This document shows, piece by piece, positions 42,445-51,516 of a DNA stretch of 64,000 bases. A program made the translations under genes and the position numbers. Location: the NCBI RefSeq assembly GCF_000473165.1, contig NZ_KI421504.1, forward strand, positions 3,014,094 through 3,078,093. Direction: 5' to 3'. This stretch comes from Leisingera aquimarina DSM 24565. GTDB taxonomy: Bacteria; Pseudomonadota; Alphaproteobacteria; Rhodobacterales; Rhodobacteraceae. The notes beneath the pieces were generated by a model. The model was not told the DNA's origin. It did no database searches and saw only the letters and a list, made by a program, of their open reading frames with translations. Numbering within the stretch: the stretch's first letter is position 1; every line of letters starts with the position of its first letter.

Positions 42445-42867
42445 TCAGAAAGTCCAGAGCTGCGGCTCGGCGATTTCAATCGAGTTTCCTGCGGGATCGC
42501 GGAAGTAGAGGGAGCGTGCTCCGCTGGGCCAGTCGAACTCAGCCTCTATTTCAACCCCTGATGCCACCAGACGGCCGCGCATCAAAAGCAGGTCTGCCCG
42601 CGGCTGTGCAAAACATACATGCCCAGGGCCGCGGCTGCCATGCGGCGGTACTGGCAAACGCGGATTGCCAGGTGGCTTTATGGTTTCCTGAGCGTTGAAA
42701 ATCAGCAATACCGAAGTTCCGCAACGAAAGAAGACGTGCCTGTCACCGATCCGTTGAATCCGCTCAAGTCCCAGGATCCGGCCGTAGAATTCTTCCGCCG
42801 CGTCCAGATCATCGACATAGAGCGCAGTTTCCAGAATGGCTTTGGGGGCAGGGGCTTGCGGCGGCAT
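42445..42867 (-). CDS. VOC-superfamily (glyoxalase/bleomycin-resistance fold) protein
   Basis: 140 residues with paired beta-alpha-beta-beta-beta modules: ILETALYVDDLDAAEEFYGRILGLE at the start and SLYFRDPAGNSIEIAEP at the end. Candidate metal ligands are His in the GPGHVCFA-like strand and the terminal Glu. The fold covers glyoxalase I, fosfomycin/bleomycin resistance proteins and extradiol dioxygenases, so the reaction cannot be fixed. It lies 12 bp after the pseudouridine synthase gene on the same strand and is probably co-transcribed. Confidence 0.87.
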   Translation of the reverse strand: MPPQAPAPKAILETALYVDDLDAAEEFYGRILGLERIQRIGDRHVFFRCGTSVLLIFNAQETIKPPGNPRLPVPPHGSRGPGHVCFAQPRADLLLMRGRLVASGVEIEAEFDWPSGARSLYFRDPAGNSIEIAEPQLWTF

Positions 42868-42879
42868 GCTGACAGAATA

Positions 42880-43533
42880 TCAGCGCCGCCGCGGCCTGTC
42901 ACTTGCCGGGTTCCGGTTCGCAGATGCCTTGGGCCTGCGGGGTGGTTTTTGCGAGGGTTTGGGCGGTCCTGGGACCCTTGGGGCCTCAAGATCGTCCCAC
43001 GCACCTTGGCCCAGCCCGTCCAGTGTCCAAGCGCCGATGCTATAGCGGATCAGGCGCAGCGTCGGGTGTCCGGCCGCAGCTGTCATCCGCCTTACCTGCC
43101 GGTTGCGGCCCTCGCGGATTGTCAGTTCGATCCAACTGTCGGGGACGGTCTTGCGCACCCGGACAGGCGGTGTGCGGGCCCAAAGGCCCGGCGGCTCATC
43201 CATCAGCCGGACTTTGGCTGGCAGAGTCATTCCGTCCTTGAGTTCAATACCTTCTGAAAGCAACGTAAGAGCATCGGCGTCAGGTGCGCCCTCGACCTGG
43301 ACCCAATAGGTTTTGTCCATCTTATGTTTCGGGTCGGTGATCCAGGACTGCAGCCGGCCGTTGTTTGTCAGCAGCATCAGTCCTTCGCTGTCCCGGTCAA
43401 GACGGCCTGCAGCATAAACACCGGGGCAGTCAATGAAATTGCTCAGCGTGGCACGGGGGCTGCCCTGACTGCCGCGGTCGGTAAACTGGGGCAGCACATC
43501 ATAAGGTTTGTTGAAGCGGATCAGACGGGTCAT
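42880..43533 (-). CDS. rRNA pseudouridine synthase, RluE/RsuA family
   Basis: 217 residues. The catalytic Asp is in [17 protein letters not shown], and [15 protein letters not shown] and [23 protein letters not shown] are the other family blocks. There is no N-terminal S4 domain, as in RluE, which modifies U2457 of 23S rRNA. The tail (about 195-217) is Pro/Arg/Lys-rich. RluE is the closest named analogue, but exact specificity is unproven. Confidence 0.9.
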   Translation of the reverse strand: MTRLIRFNKPYDVLPQFTDRGSQGSPRATLSNFIDCPGVYAAGRLDRDSEGLMLLTNNGRLQSWITDPKHKMDKTYWVQVEGAPDADALTLLSEGIELKDGMTLPAKVRLMDEPPGLWARTPPVRVRKTVPDSWIELTIREGRNRQVRRMTAAAGHPTLRLIRYSIGAWTLDGLGQGAWDDLEAPRVPGPPKPSQKPPRRPKASANRNPASDRPRRR

Positions 43534-43761
43534 GGCACGGCAATAGGCGGGCCAATCAGACAGGGCAAGAGCGAACGCCAGGCAGGCCTGTGGATAACTT
43601 TCACCGCATTGTCATAGAATCAGCTTAGCCAGATCCCGAGATATTGTGGATCATCAGGGCTTGTCAGGCGCTAACCACGAGATATAGTCAAATGAAAGCT
43701 GGGGCGGGTTCCCCGCTCTGGTTCCGGGAAACGGAAGATCAGGGCGAGGAAGACGTTCACA

Positions 43762-44346
43762 ATGGATGGCGATTTCAGAGCAGAGTTTGTCAGATCTCCA
43801 GGGGCGCTGAAACAGCACCCGGCGCTGGTGCTGAATGCAGACTACCGGCCATTATCCTATTACCCGTTGTCCTTGTGGTCCTGGCAGGACGCGGTCAAGG
43901 CGGCCTGGCTCGACCGCGTGGCGATTGTGGCTGAGTATGACGAAGTGGTGCACAGTCCGAGTACCGAGATCCGAATACCCTCTGTGGTGGTGCTGAAAGA
44001 TTATGTGAAACCTCAAAAGCGCGTGGCCTTCACGCGCTTTAATTTGTTTTTGAGGGACGAATTCCACTGCCAGTACTGCGGCAGCAAGGGCGAGCTGACC
44101 TTTGACCATGTTGTGCCGCGTGCGGCCGGCGGGGTGACAAGCTGGGAGAACGTGGTGGCGGCTTGCAGCCCCTGCAATCTCAAGAAAGGGTCTAAGTCTT
44201 TGCACCGGGCTGGCATGTCCTTGCGCAAACCGCCGCGCCGTCCAGGCGCAGAAGAGCTGCGCAACACCGGGCGCAAATTCCCACCCAACCATCTGCATGA
44301 TAGCTGGATGGATTTCCTCTATTGGGATACTGAGCTGGACGCCTGA
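43762..44346 (+). CDS. HNH endonuclease
   Basis: 194 residues. The zinc-finger-type HNH motif is complete: CQYCG (Cys103, Cys106), LTFDHVVPRAAGG, SWENVVAACSPCNLKKG, that is C-x2-C ... DH ... N ... C-x2-C. The N-terminal ~95 residues (ALVLNADYRPLSYYPLSLWSW) are conserved in a chromosomal HNH family widespread in proteobacteria and are not part of a phage or restriction cassette. Its substrate is unknown. It is a single gene with no methyltransferase, integrase or toxin/immunity partner beside it. Confidence 0.9.
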   Translation: MDGDFRAEFVRSPGALKQHPALVLNADYRPLSYYPLSLWSWQDAVKAAWLDRVAIVAEYDEVVHSPSTEIRIPSVVVLKDYVKPQKRVAFTRFNLFLRDEFHCQYCGSKGELTFDHVVPRAAGGVTSWENVVAACSPCNLKKGSKSLHRAGMSLRKPPRRPGAEELRNTGRKFPPNHLHDSWMDFLYWDTELDA

Positions 44347-44546
44347 GAAAAGCTCCTGTTGAGGAAAGCTCTTTAAGTGACTGCAGAATAAGGTTTCCGG
44401 CCTCTCCGCCTGTGTGCTTGTCCCTGGCGGGGGCAGACGCTCAGATCCCCTTGAGCGCTGCTAGCACGAGCCGCAGATTGCGACGGTCAAACGGAAAGGC
44501 CGGAGGTGCCGGCGGCCTCAGTTGAGCGGGCCGCCTTTGCATGGGA

Positions 44547-45593
44547 TCAGCTTTTTGCGCGCTGAAGCATACCAAACAGATCGCGCGGATCGTCCGGATC
44601 TGCGAGCATGTCCAGATCAATGAAATAGTCCGTGCCTTTGATGCGGTCGCGGATGTAACGGAGAGCAGAAAAATCCTCGATGGCGAAGCCGACGCTGTCG
44701 AACAGCGTAATCTGCCGGTCACCGGTGCGGCCCTGTTTCTGGCCTGAAATCACTTCCCACAGTTCGGTGACGGCAAAGTCTTCCGGCATTTGCTGGATTT
44801 CGCCTTCGATCCGGGTTTGCGGCGGGTATTCGACAAAGACGTCAGAGCGGCTGAGGATACCGGCTGCCAATTCCGTCTTGCCCGGGCAGTCACCGCCAAT
44901 CGCGTTGATGTGCACGCCGCTGCCGACCATGTTGTCGGTCAGGATGGTGGCGTTTTGCTTGTCCGCAGTGCAGGTCGTAAGGATCTGGGCACCTTCAATC
45001 GCCTCTTCCGGCGTTTTACAGGACACAACCTCAATCCCTAGACCTTCAAGGTTCCGGGCGCATTTTGCAGTCGCGGCCGTGTCTTTGTCATAAAGACGCA
45101 CGGATTTCAGGCCGATGATGGCTTTCATCGCCAGTGTCTGGAATTCCGACTGGGCTCCGTTTCCGATCATTGCCATCGTGGTTGATCCTTTTGGTGCCAA
45201 ATACTTGGCAGCCATTGCTGAGGTCGCTGCGGTGCGCAGAGCGGTCAGCATGGTCATCTCGGTCAGCAGCACTGGGTAGCCGGTGTAGACATCTGCCAGC
45301 AGGCCGAAGGCGGTGACAGTCTGCAAGCCTTCGGATGTGTTCTTGGGATGGCCGTTCACATATTTGAAGCCATAGGCCTCGCCGTCAGAGGTCGGCATCA
45401 GTTCAATCACACCGACATCCGAATGGCTGGCAACGCGCGGGGTTTTGTCGAACAGTTCCCAGCGTTTGAAGTCGTCTTCGACATAACCTGCCAGATCGCG
45501 CAAAATTTGCTCGATGCCGATGTGATGAACGAGGCGCATCATGTTATCGACGCTGACAAATGGCACCAATGCTTTTTCCGAAGGCTGTGTCAT
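44547..45593 (-). CDS. Ornithine cyclodeaminase
   Basis: 348 residues of the OCD/mu-crystallin family. The substrate-binding region has GEAYGFKYVNGHPKNTSEGLQTV, the Rossmann motif AMIGNGAQSEFQ, and the conserved Asp in NAIGGDCPGKTELA. It converts ornithine to proline and ammonia with catalytic NAD+. Its ATG overlaps the ctlX stop by 4 bp. Following arginase in one operon, it completes an arginine to proline route. Confidence 0.93.
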   Translation of the reverse strand: MTQPSEKALVPFVSVDNMMRLVHHIGIEQILRDLAGYVEDDFKRWELFDKTPRVASHSDVGVIELMPTSDGEAYGFKYVNGHPKNTSEGLQTVTAFGLLADVYTGYPVLLTEMTMLTALRTAATSAMAAKYLAPKGSTTMAMIGNGAQSEFQTLAMKAIIGLKSVRLYDKDTAATAKCARNLEGLGIEVVSCKTPEEAIEGAQILTTCTADKQNATILTDNMVGSGVHINAIGGDCPGKTELAAGILSRSDVFVEYPPQTRIEGEIQQMPEDFAVTELWEVISGQKQGRTGDRQITLFDSVGFAIEDFSALRYIRDRIKGTDYFIDLDMLADPDDPRDLFGMLQRAKS

Positions 45594-46519
45594 GCGGAAG
45601 TCCTTTCACGGGGGCTGAGGTGGATGCCTGCCAGCATGCAGCGCACCGACCCGCCTGCGGTTTCGATGGTCGGAATGGTCAGAGGGAGCGGCTCTGCGCT
45701 TTTTTCTATTTCTGCAATCTGGTCCGGACGGAGTGCGTCCAGTGCTTTGGCAGAAAGTGCAAGAATACGTTTCTTGCCAGTGAGTTCCAGCGCGTTTCCT
45801 GCGAAGTTGGTGATCTGATCCTGGGTCAGATCAATCACGCGGCGGCCGGTCTCCTCCAGCCGCGCGGCAACTTCGGAACGGCGCGCGGGATCAACGATCA
45901 TATCGAGGCAGATCAACGCGTATTCGGTGCCGATCCCCATCAATACATTGGTGTGATAAACGTCGCGGCCAGCTTCATCTTTGGCTTCGAACACCATGGG
46001 TTCAAAGTTGAAATGGGTGCAAAACCGTTCCAGCAGCACGGGGTCCGCGCGGTTGGATTTCACCGCGTAGGCAATGCGGCCGATATGGTCGAGCACCATG
46101 GCGCCGGTGCCTTCCAGAGACAGCTCGTCCTGTTCCAGTCCGGAATAATCAATCACATCCTGTACCCGATACTCCCGCTTCAGCAGTTCGATCACGTCCC
46201 AGCGCCGCTCCTTGCGCCGGTTGCCCGCGAACATTGGGTAAATTGCGATATGCCCGCCGGCATGGGTGGAAAACCAGTTGTTCGGAAATACACTGTCCGG
46301 CGTCTCGGTTGTGGTGTCATCAAACAGGTGAACAGTGACACCTGCGCCGCGCAGAGTTTCCACCGCGCCGTCGAATTCAGCCAGTGCCTGGGCCGAGGTG
46401 GTTTCGGTTGAGGTATTTGCCAATGTTTGAAAGGCGTTGTCGCCCTGTGTTTCCGGGTTTGAACGGAAGTGGTGCGGCCGGACCATCACCACTGCATTGG
46501 GGGCTTGCAAGCTGGTCAC
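45590..46519 (-). CDS. ctlX: Arginine deiminase-fold hydrolase, CtlX type
   Basis: 309 residues of the amidinotransferase/dimethylargininase superfamily. Landmarks are VMVRPHHFRSNPETQGDN at the start, FPNNWFSTHAGGHIAIYPMFAGNRRKERR, and the catalytic Cys near the C-terminus in GGSVRCMLAGIHL. It matches the CtlX citrulline-utilisation hydrolase family, thought to convert citrulline to ornithine, which the next gene product uses. Overlaps both neighbours by 4 bp. It is not a classical ArcA. Confidence 0.88.
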   Translation of the reverse strand: MTSLQAPNAVVMVRPHHFRSNPETQGDNAFQTLANTSTETTSAQALAEFDGAVETLRGAGVTVHLFDDTTTETPDSVFPNNWFSTHAGGHIAIYPMFAGNRRKERRWDVIELLKREYRVQDVIDYSGLEQDELSLEGTGAMVLDHIGRIAYAVKSNRADPVLLERFCTHFNFEPMVFEAKDEAGRDVYHTNVLMGIGTEYALICLDMIVDPARRSEVAARLEETGRRVIDLTQDQITNFAGNALELTGKKRILALSAKALDALRPDQIAEIEKSAEPLPLTIPTIETAGGSVRCMLAGIHLSPRERTSA

Positions 46520-47445
46520 TGGTAGCTCCGCGTCGGGCGGTCAAAGACGCGGCGGCCCAGGGCTGAGGCGCAGAGGTCCACCATCAAATGCGCTGTGCGT
46601 CCGCGTTCATCCAGAAAAGGGTTCAATTCCACCAGATCCAAGGAGGTCATCAGTCCAGAGTCATGCAGGATTTCACAAACCAGATGCGCTTCGCGCACTG
46701 TGGCACCGCCGGGAACTGTTGTGCCGACCGCGGGGGCGACGGACGGGTCCAGAAAGTCCACGTCCAGCGAGACATGCAACATGCCATTGGCCTGGGCGAC
46801 TTGCTCCAGGAACCGGTTCAGCGGGCCTGCAATGCCATTCTCATCGATATGGCGCATGTCATGGGTGCGGATGGAGCTGCCTTCCAGGGCAAGCCGCTCC
46901 TGGGTGTCGACAGATCGCAATCCGATCATGCAGACATTCTCCTGGGGCACCGGGTTGGCGACATCAGGAAACCCCTCGAACCCCTTGCGGCCAGTGAAAT
47001 AACCCACCGGTGTTCCATGCAGGTTTCCGCTGTCTGATGTTTCCGGTGTGTGGAAATCGGTATGCGCGTCCAGCCATAGAACAAACTGCGGCCGGCCGGC
47101 CTTGGCAGCATAATTCGCAGCACCTGCGACCGAACCGAGCGAAAGGGAGTGATCTCCGCCCAGTAAAACAGGAAGCCCTCCCTCAAGAGCGTCTTCGGCC
47201 GCCCGTGCCAGACGTGCGGTCCAGCCGATTGTTTCATTGCGGGCAAAAACCAGTCCATCGTTGCTGTCCGGTGTATGCGGCGCCGGAGCAAGGTTTCCAA
47301 GGTCCTCAACCGTATGTCCAAGACTTTCCAACGCGGCGGCAAGCCCGGCAGTGCGGTACGCGTCGGGGCCCATAAGGCAGCCGGCCCGGCGTTTACCACT
47401 GTCCACCGGGGCGCCAATAAGGATGCAATGTTGCGATGTCACCAT
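46516..47445 (-). CDS. rocF: Arginase
   Basis: 309 residues. All binuclear Mn ligand motifs are present: GGDHSLSLGS, WLDAHTDFHTPETS and SLDVDFLDPSVAP. The enzyme hydrolyses arginine to ornithine and urea. It is the first gene of the rocF-ctlX-ocd operon and divergent from an Lrp/AsnC regulator 109 bp away, which probably responds to arginine or a product. Confidence 0.95.
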   Translation of the reverse strand: MVTSQHCILIGAPVDSGKRRAGCLMGPDAYRTAGLAAALESLGHTVEDLGNLAPAPHTPDSNDGLVFARNETIGWTARLARAAEDALEGGLPVLLGGDHSLSLGSVAGAANYAAKAGRPQFVLWLDAHTDFHTPETSDSGNLHGTPVGYFTGRKGFEGFPDVANPVPQENVCMIGLRSVDTQERLALEGSSIRTHDMRHIDENGIAGPLNRFLEQVAQANGMLHVSLDVDFLDPSVAPAVGTTVPGGATVREAHLVCEILHDSGLMTSLDLVELNPFLDERGRTAHLMVDLCASALGRRVFDRPTRSYQ

Positions 47446-47554
47446 TTTGGCCTCTCAAAAAATCTGCTTTCATACTAGAAACCTCCGATATGCGATGGAT
47501 TCCAGCACACATTTTGTTCATAAAGGGCAGTGACTGATCGATTTGAGGTGAGTA

Positions 47555-47980
47555 ATGGACAAAACGGATGAGCGGCTGGTGTCGGCCCTGCGGCACAACG
47601 CACGGGCGTCTCTGTCGGATCTGGCGCTGGAGCTGAACCTGTCACGCACCACAGTGCGGGCACGGATCGAGCGGCTGCAGGCGCGGGGGGATATTCTGGG
47701 TTTTACCGTGGTGCTGAAAGAAGACGTGCTGCGGGATCCGGTCCGTGGGCTGATGCTGATCGGCATCGAAGGCCGCGGTACCAGCCGGATCACCCGGCAG
47801 CTGCAGGGGCTGCCAGAGGTGCGGGCCATTCACACCACCAACGGGCGCTGGGATTTGATAGTGGAGCTTGGCACCGAGACCCTGGAAACCCTGGACACGG
47901 CTTTGGCCAAGATCCGCACCTTTGAAGGGATTGTGAGCAGCGAGACAAATCTGCTGCTGGCCACAAAAAAGGACAGCTGA
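47555..47980 (+). CDS. Lrp/AsnC-family regulator of the arginine operon
   Basis: 141 residues. The N-terminal winged HTH (DERLVSALRHNARASLSDLALELNLSRTTVRARIERLQ) is followed by a RAM ligand-binding domain (about 65-138). Short, with typical Lrp/AsnC length. Divergence from rocF suggests it senses arginine or ornithine and controls the operon, as in many proteobacteria. Regulation of itself is likely. Confidence 0.9.
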   Translation: MDKTDERLVSALRHNARASLSDLALELNLSRTTVRARIERLQARGDILGFTVVLKEDVLRDPVRGLMLIGIEGRGTSRITRQLQGLPEVRAIHTTNGRWDLIVELGTETLETLDTALAKIRTFEGIVSSETNLLLATKKDS

Positions 47981-48041
47981 TATCTGGAGAGGCTGCGGGA
48001 TAACCAATGGGTTAGCTGCCGCACCTCAACTTTCCACAAGA

Positions 48042-48509
48042 TTAACCCTGCTTGCGGGTATGGTTGGCGGCTGCGACCCAAAGCAATGCCAGACCAAAGG
48101 ATGCAAGGGCATTCCAGCTGGCCATGGACAGTGACAGCATTTCCCAAGGCACCTGATCGCATTGCACCAGCGGTGCGGCCATGATCTGGTCCAGCAGCTG
48201 ATCCGGAGACAGGCCGCCAATCGGACCGGACGTGCAGGTGGACGGACCTTCCCACCAGCCTCGTTCAACACCGGTGTGAAAGGCGCCAACGCCTGCTGTG
48301 GCCAGCGCCGCCAGTGCACCCAGATAAGGCAGCAGCGCCCCCGGAATGATCAGCGCCAAAACGCCGATCCCGGCGGCGGCGGCATGCGGATAGCGCTGCC
48401 AATAGCAGAGTTTACAGGGCGGCATTTCGCCAATGTACTGGAACCCCAGCGCCCCTAACAGCAGCGCAGCAGAGCCGCTGGCCGCGACGAGGATCAGAAA
48501 TCGATGCAT
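48042..48509 (-). CDS. dsbB: Disulfide bond formation protein B
   Basis: 155 residues with four membrane helices. The first periplasmic loop has Cys32-x-x-Cys35 in PPCKLCYWQRYP, and the second has Cys92 and Cys117, the two redox pairs of DsbB. It reoxidises DsbA and passes electrons to quinone in the inner membrane. No dsbA is adjacent. Two bases separate it from the upstream YqaA-like gene. Confidence 0.94.
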   Translation of the reverse strand: MHRFLILVAASGSAALLLGALGFQYIGEMPPCKLCYWQRYPHAAAAGIGVLALIIPGALLPYLGALAALATAGVGAFHTGVERGWWEGPSTCTSGPIGGLSPDQLLDQIMAAPLVQCDQVPWEMLSLSMASWNALASFGLALLWVAAANHTRKQG

Positions 48510-48511
48510 AG

Positions 48512-49090
48512 TCAGATGAACCTTACCAGCAGGAAGCCGCCAAACAGAACAACCATGAAGGCCGTAAAAACCAGGCCCAGGCGGCGTTCTATAAAGTCAC
48601 GAATTGGGGATCCGAATTTCCAGAGCAGCCCGGCGACGATGAAAAAACGCAGTGCCCGTGCAAGGATAGAAGTGGCAATGAAAGTACCTATCGGCATTCC
48701 GGTCCAGCCCGACATAATGGTTATCACTTTATAGGGGAACGGTGTGATGCCGGCGCCAAGCACAGCCCAAAAGCCAAAATCGTTAAAGCGGGTGTTGAAT
48801 TCTGCCATGGCATCGCCTTTGCCCATCGCCTCCAGCACCGGCTGGCCGATGCCTTCGTAAAAGAACGCACCGATTGCATAGCCAAGCACGCCGCCTGCGA
48901 CCGAGGCCGCCAAGGCCACCAGCGCAACCAGCCAGGCGCGGGACGGACGGGCCAGGATCATCGGGATCATCAGCACATCCGGCGGGATCGGGAACACGGA
49001 ACTCTCGACAAAGGCGACAGCGGCCAAACACCAAAGCGCTTTGGGATGGTCAGCCAAGGCCATCGTCCGGTTGTACAGCGGTTTCAGCAT
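48512..49090 (-). CDS. YqaA-family (DedA/SNARE-associated) membrane protein
   Basis: 192 residues, about four to five hydrophobic segments with the SNARE_assoc/VTT core: FPIPPDVLMIPMILARPSRAW, a re-entrant GYAIGAFFYEGIG and ITPFPYKVITIMSGWTGMP. Relatives of the DedA superfamily flip or scramble lipids such as undecaprenyl phosphate, but the YqaA branch is uncharacterised. The Glu and Arg/Lys typical of DedA transporters are only partly present. Same operon as dsbB. Confidence 0.87.
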   Translation of the reverse strand: MLKPLYNRTMALADHPKALWCLAAVAFVESSVFPIPPDVLMIPMILARPSRAWLVALVALAASVAGGVLGYAIGAFFYEGIGQPVLEAMGKGDAMAEFNTRFNDFGFWAVLGAGITPFPYKVITIMSGWTGMPIGTFIATSILARALRFFIVAGLLWKFGSPIRDFIERRLGLVFTAFMVVLFGGFLLVRFI

Positions 49091-49253
49091 TCAGCGCCCT
49101 GCGTCCTCAACGGGTTATTCAAAAGGAGGTGGCATGGGAACCGTTCTCCGTCAACCTTTGCTGCGGCTGAATTTACCGGGGCTCGATTTTTGGCGGCAAA
49201 GTTCCGTTTTGCCTCTGGACCTCGGCGTCTGGCTTGGCTAGGAACAGCACGTG

Positions 49254-49339
49254 GCCCAAGTGGCGGAATGGTAGACGCAGGGGATTCAAAATCCCCCGCT
49301 GGTGACAGCGTGCCGGTTCGAGTCCGGCCTTGGGTACCA
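49254..49339 (+). tRNA. tRNA-Leu (CAA)
   Basis: Acceptor GCCCAAG pairs with CTTGGGT (one G-T pair). The anticodon stem GGGGA/TCCCC encloses TTCAAAA with anticodon CAA, which reads TTG. A long variable arm (CGCTGGTGACAGCG) makes it a class II tRNA. The T-arm is GCCGG-TTCGAGT-CCGGC and CCA is encoded. Total 86 nt. Confidence 0.97.
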
Positions 49340-49345
49340 ATAAAA

Positions 49346-49388
49346 ACAAAGGCCTGCAGCGCGTTCTTGCTGCAGGCCTTTGTTTTTT
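49346..49388 (+). terminator. Terminator of tRNA-Leu
   Basis: Arms ACAAAGGCCTGCAGC / GCTGCAGGCCTTTGT (15 bp, perfect) with an 8-nt loop, followed by TTTTTT. It lies 6 bp after the tRNA 3' end. Confidence 0.92.
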
Positions 49389-49451
49389 CTATCCGCGTCC
49401 ACAAACGGCCGCCCGCAGCATTTACTGTTCTTGTTTTGCGCTGGGGGTTGA

Positions 49452-50117
49452 TCAGCGGCTGTCTTTCAGGCCGTAGCCCGCAAAGGCGGCAGTGACCTCC
49501 TGCATTTCGGTTTCAGTCAAGATGTGTGGCTTGCCAATTGTGAGGCTCGCCGCATAACCTTTTGCCAATGCTTCCAATTCTCCCATGCGCCAGAGTGCGC
49601 GCGGGAGGCTTTCGCCGGTGGCGACAGCACCATGATTTGCCATCAGACAAGCGCTGCGGTTTTGCAAGGACCGGGTGATATTGTCCGACAGCTGCCGGCT
49701 GCCGAACAGCGCATATTCTGCCACCGGCACATCTGAGCCGCCAAAGGCCGCGACCATATAGTGGCAGGCCGGGATTGCCTGACGGTTCATAGCCAAGGCA
49801 TTGCAATAGACAGGGTGCGCGTGAACCACTGCGTTGACAGAGGGCTTTGCCTGCAAGATGGCCAAATGAAAAGGCCATTCAGTAGAAGGCTTCAACTGGC
49901 CGTCCGGTAACTGGCTGCCGTCCAATGGTATCTGCACCAGATCCTTAGGCGCCATCTTTTCATAGGGCACACCGGAGGGGGTGATCAGCATCATCCCGCC
50001 TGCGCGCACCGAGATATTGCCGGAAGTGCCCTGATTGATATCCATGGCATTCATTTCCAGGCAAGTGGCGATCACTGCCTGCCGCAGCTCGGGGCTGTCT
50101 TCATAAGGAGGCTTCAC
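49452..50117 (-). CDS. Class II aldolase, probable DHAP-shunt (Ald2-type) enzyme
   Basis: 221 residues of the L-fuculose-phosphate aldolase/adducin family. Zinc His pair in VVHAHPVYCNA and a third His in MANHGAVA; catalytic Glu in STEWPFH; phosphate-binding GTSGNIS and TPSG. It follows mtnA by 16 bp. In the methionine salvage pathway a dehydratase (MtnB) of this fold acts after MtnA. In the DHAP shunt of Rhodospirillum and pathogenic E. coli, an aldolase (Ald2) cleaves 5-methylthioribulose- or 5-deoxyribulose-1-phosphate to DHAP and an aldehyde. No mtnC/mtnD is nearby and the sequence is FucA-like, so Ald2 is favoured. Confidence 0.85.
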   Translation of the reverse strand: MKPPYEDSPELRQAVIATCLEMNAMDINQGTSGNISVRAGGMMLITPSGVPYEKMAPKDLVQIPLDGSQLPDGQLKPSTEWPFHLAILQAKPSVNAVVHAHPVYCNALAMNRQAIPACHYMVAAFGGSDVPVAEYALFGSRQLSDNITRSLQNRSACLMANHGAVATGESLPRALWRMGELEALAKGYAASLTIGKPHILTETEMQEVTAAFAGYGLKDSR

Positions 50118-50133
50118 GCAGGATCCTCCGGTC

Positions 50134-51240
50134 TCAAGCGGATCTGGCGGCGGCCATTTCCGGAAACAGCCTGGCCAGGCCGTCTTCGGAGGCTTCGCAG
50201 ATCCCGCGTTCGGTGATCAGCCCGGTGACCAGCCGGTTCGGGGTCACGTCAAAGGCCGGGTTGCCGCCAGGTGTGCCATCCGGGGTGACTTGAACCACGC
50301 CGATAGCGCCATCCTCTGTCTTGCCTTGAATATGGGTGATTTCACGTTCGCTGCGTTCTTCGATCGGAATCTCGCTAACCCCGTCCGAGACGGTCCAATC
50401 GATGGTCGGCGAGGGCAGGGCGACGTAGAAAGGCACACCGTTGTCTTTGGCTGCCAGCGCCTTCAGATAGGTGCCGATCTTGTTGCAAACATCGCCGCGG
50501 CGGGTAGTGCGATCAGTGCCGGTAATCACCAGATCCACTTGGCTATGCTGCATCAAATGGCCGCCGGCATTGTCAGTGATATAGCTGTGTCTGATACCGT
50601 GGCTGCCCAGCTCCCAGGAGGTCAGGGCACCCTGGTTGCGCGGACGCGTCTCATCGACCCAGACGTGGATCGGGATGCCCGCGTCATGCGCCTGGTACAT
50701 CGGGCTGGTGGCGGTGCCCCAATCGACGGTGGCGATCCAGCCGGCGTTGCAATGGGTCAGCAGGCGGACCGGCTCGCCCGCAGGCTTTTTCGCGGCGATT
50801 TTCTTGATCAGTTCCAATCCGTGCCCGCCAATGCCGCGGTTGATCCGGACATCTTCGTCCGCGATCTCATGCGCCAGTGCCAGCGCAGCGGCAGCGCGTT
50901 CCCCTGCCGCCAGCGGCCGCAGGTGGTTGCGGCAACGATCAAGCGCCCAGCGCAGGTTGATGGCGGTGGGGCGGGTGGCGTTGAGAAAGCTCCAGGCCTG
51001 ATCCATCGCCGCATCCGACGAATCCAGCCGCATCGCCAGGGCCATGCCATAAGCTGCGGTCGCACCGATCAGAGGCGCGCCGCGCACCCGCATCTCAACA
51101 ATTGCATCGGCAAACTCCTGCAGCGTGTTCAGCTGCTGGACGCGGAAGTCATGCGGCAGCCAGCGCTGGTCAATGATCTGCAGCGCGTCGTGATCGTGAT
51201 CCCACCAAAGGGAGCGGTAATGGGTGCCATTCACTTTCAT
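50134..51240 (-). CDS. mtnA: 5-Methylthioribose-1-phosphate isomerase
   Basis: 368 residues from the ATG after an AAAGAGGAAAC ribosome-binding site. The longer frame upstream is not conserved. Catalytic Cys in [18 protein letters not shown] and Asp in [23 protein letters not shown] match MtnA. It isomerises methylthioribose-1-phosphate (and 5-deoxyribose-1-phosphate) to the ribulose form, recycling by-products of SAM use. The mtnK or mtnP kinase/phosphorylase that feeds it is not in the window. Confidence 0.94.
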   Translation of the reverse strand: MKVNGTHYRSLWWDHDHDALQIIDQRWLPHDFRVQQLNTLQEFADAIVEMRVRGAPLIGATAAYGMALAMRLDSSDAAMDQAWSFLNATRPTAINLRWALDRCRNHLRPLAAGERAAAALALAHEIADEDVRINRGIGGHGLELIKKIAAKKPAGEPVRLLTHCNAGWIATVDWGTATSPMYQAHDAGIPIHVWVDETRPRNQGALTSWELGSHGIRHSYITDNAGGHLMQHSQVDLVITGTDRTTRRGDVCNKIGTYLKALAAKDNGVPFYVALPSPTIDWTVSDGVSEIPIEERSEREITHIQGKTEDGAIGVVQVTPDGTPGGNPAFDVTPNRLVTGLITERGICEASEDGLARLFPEMAAARSA

Positions 51241-51516
51241 CGGAGTTTCCTCTTTTTCGTAGCGTCGCAGCTGCCGGTGCCGGATTGGCCGGCAAGTTGC
51301 TTCCGGTTTCCCTGAATTGCACGTTGTGCGCAAGGTTTCGTTGCGGAGGGCGGCAGGCAAATGGCGGGTTTTCGCAACTGAATTGAGTTGCCGGCACGTG
51401 TGTTGCTTGCAGAGAGCAGCCCGCGCAGTATTCAATAGGGTTATGTTTTGAAAACGAGAGTGTGCACCGGAAAACCGGCCGCTCGGATTATTTCTGTCAA
51501 ATTGAAAGGCTCAAGG

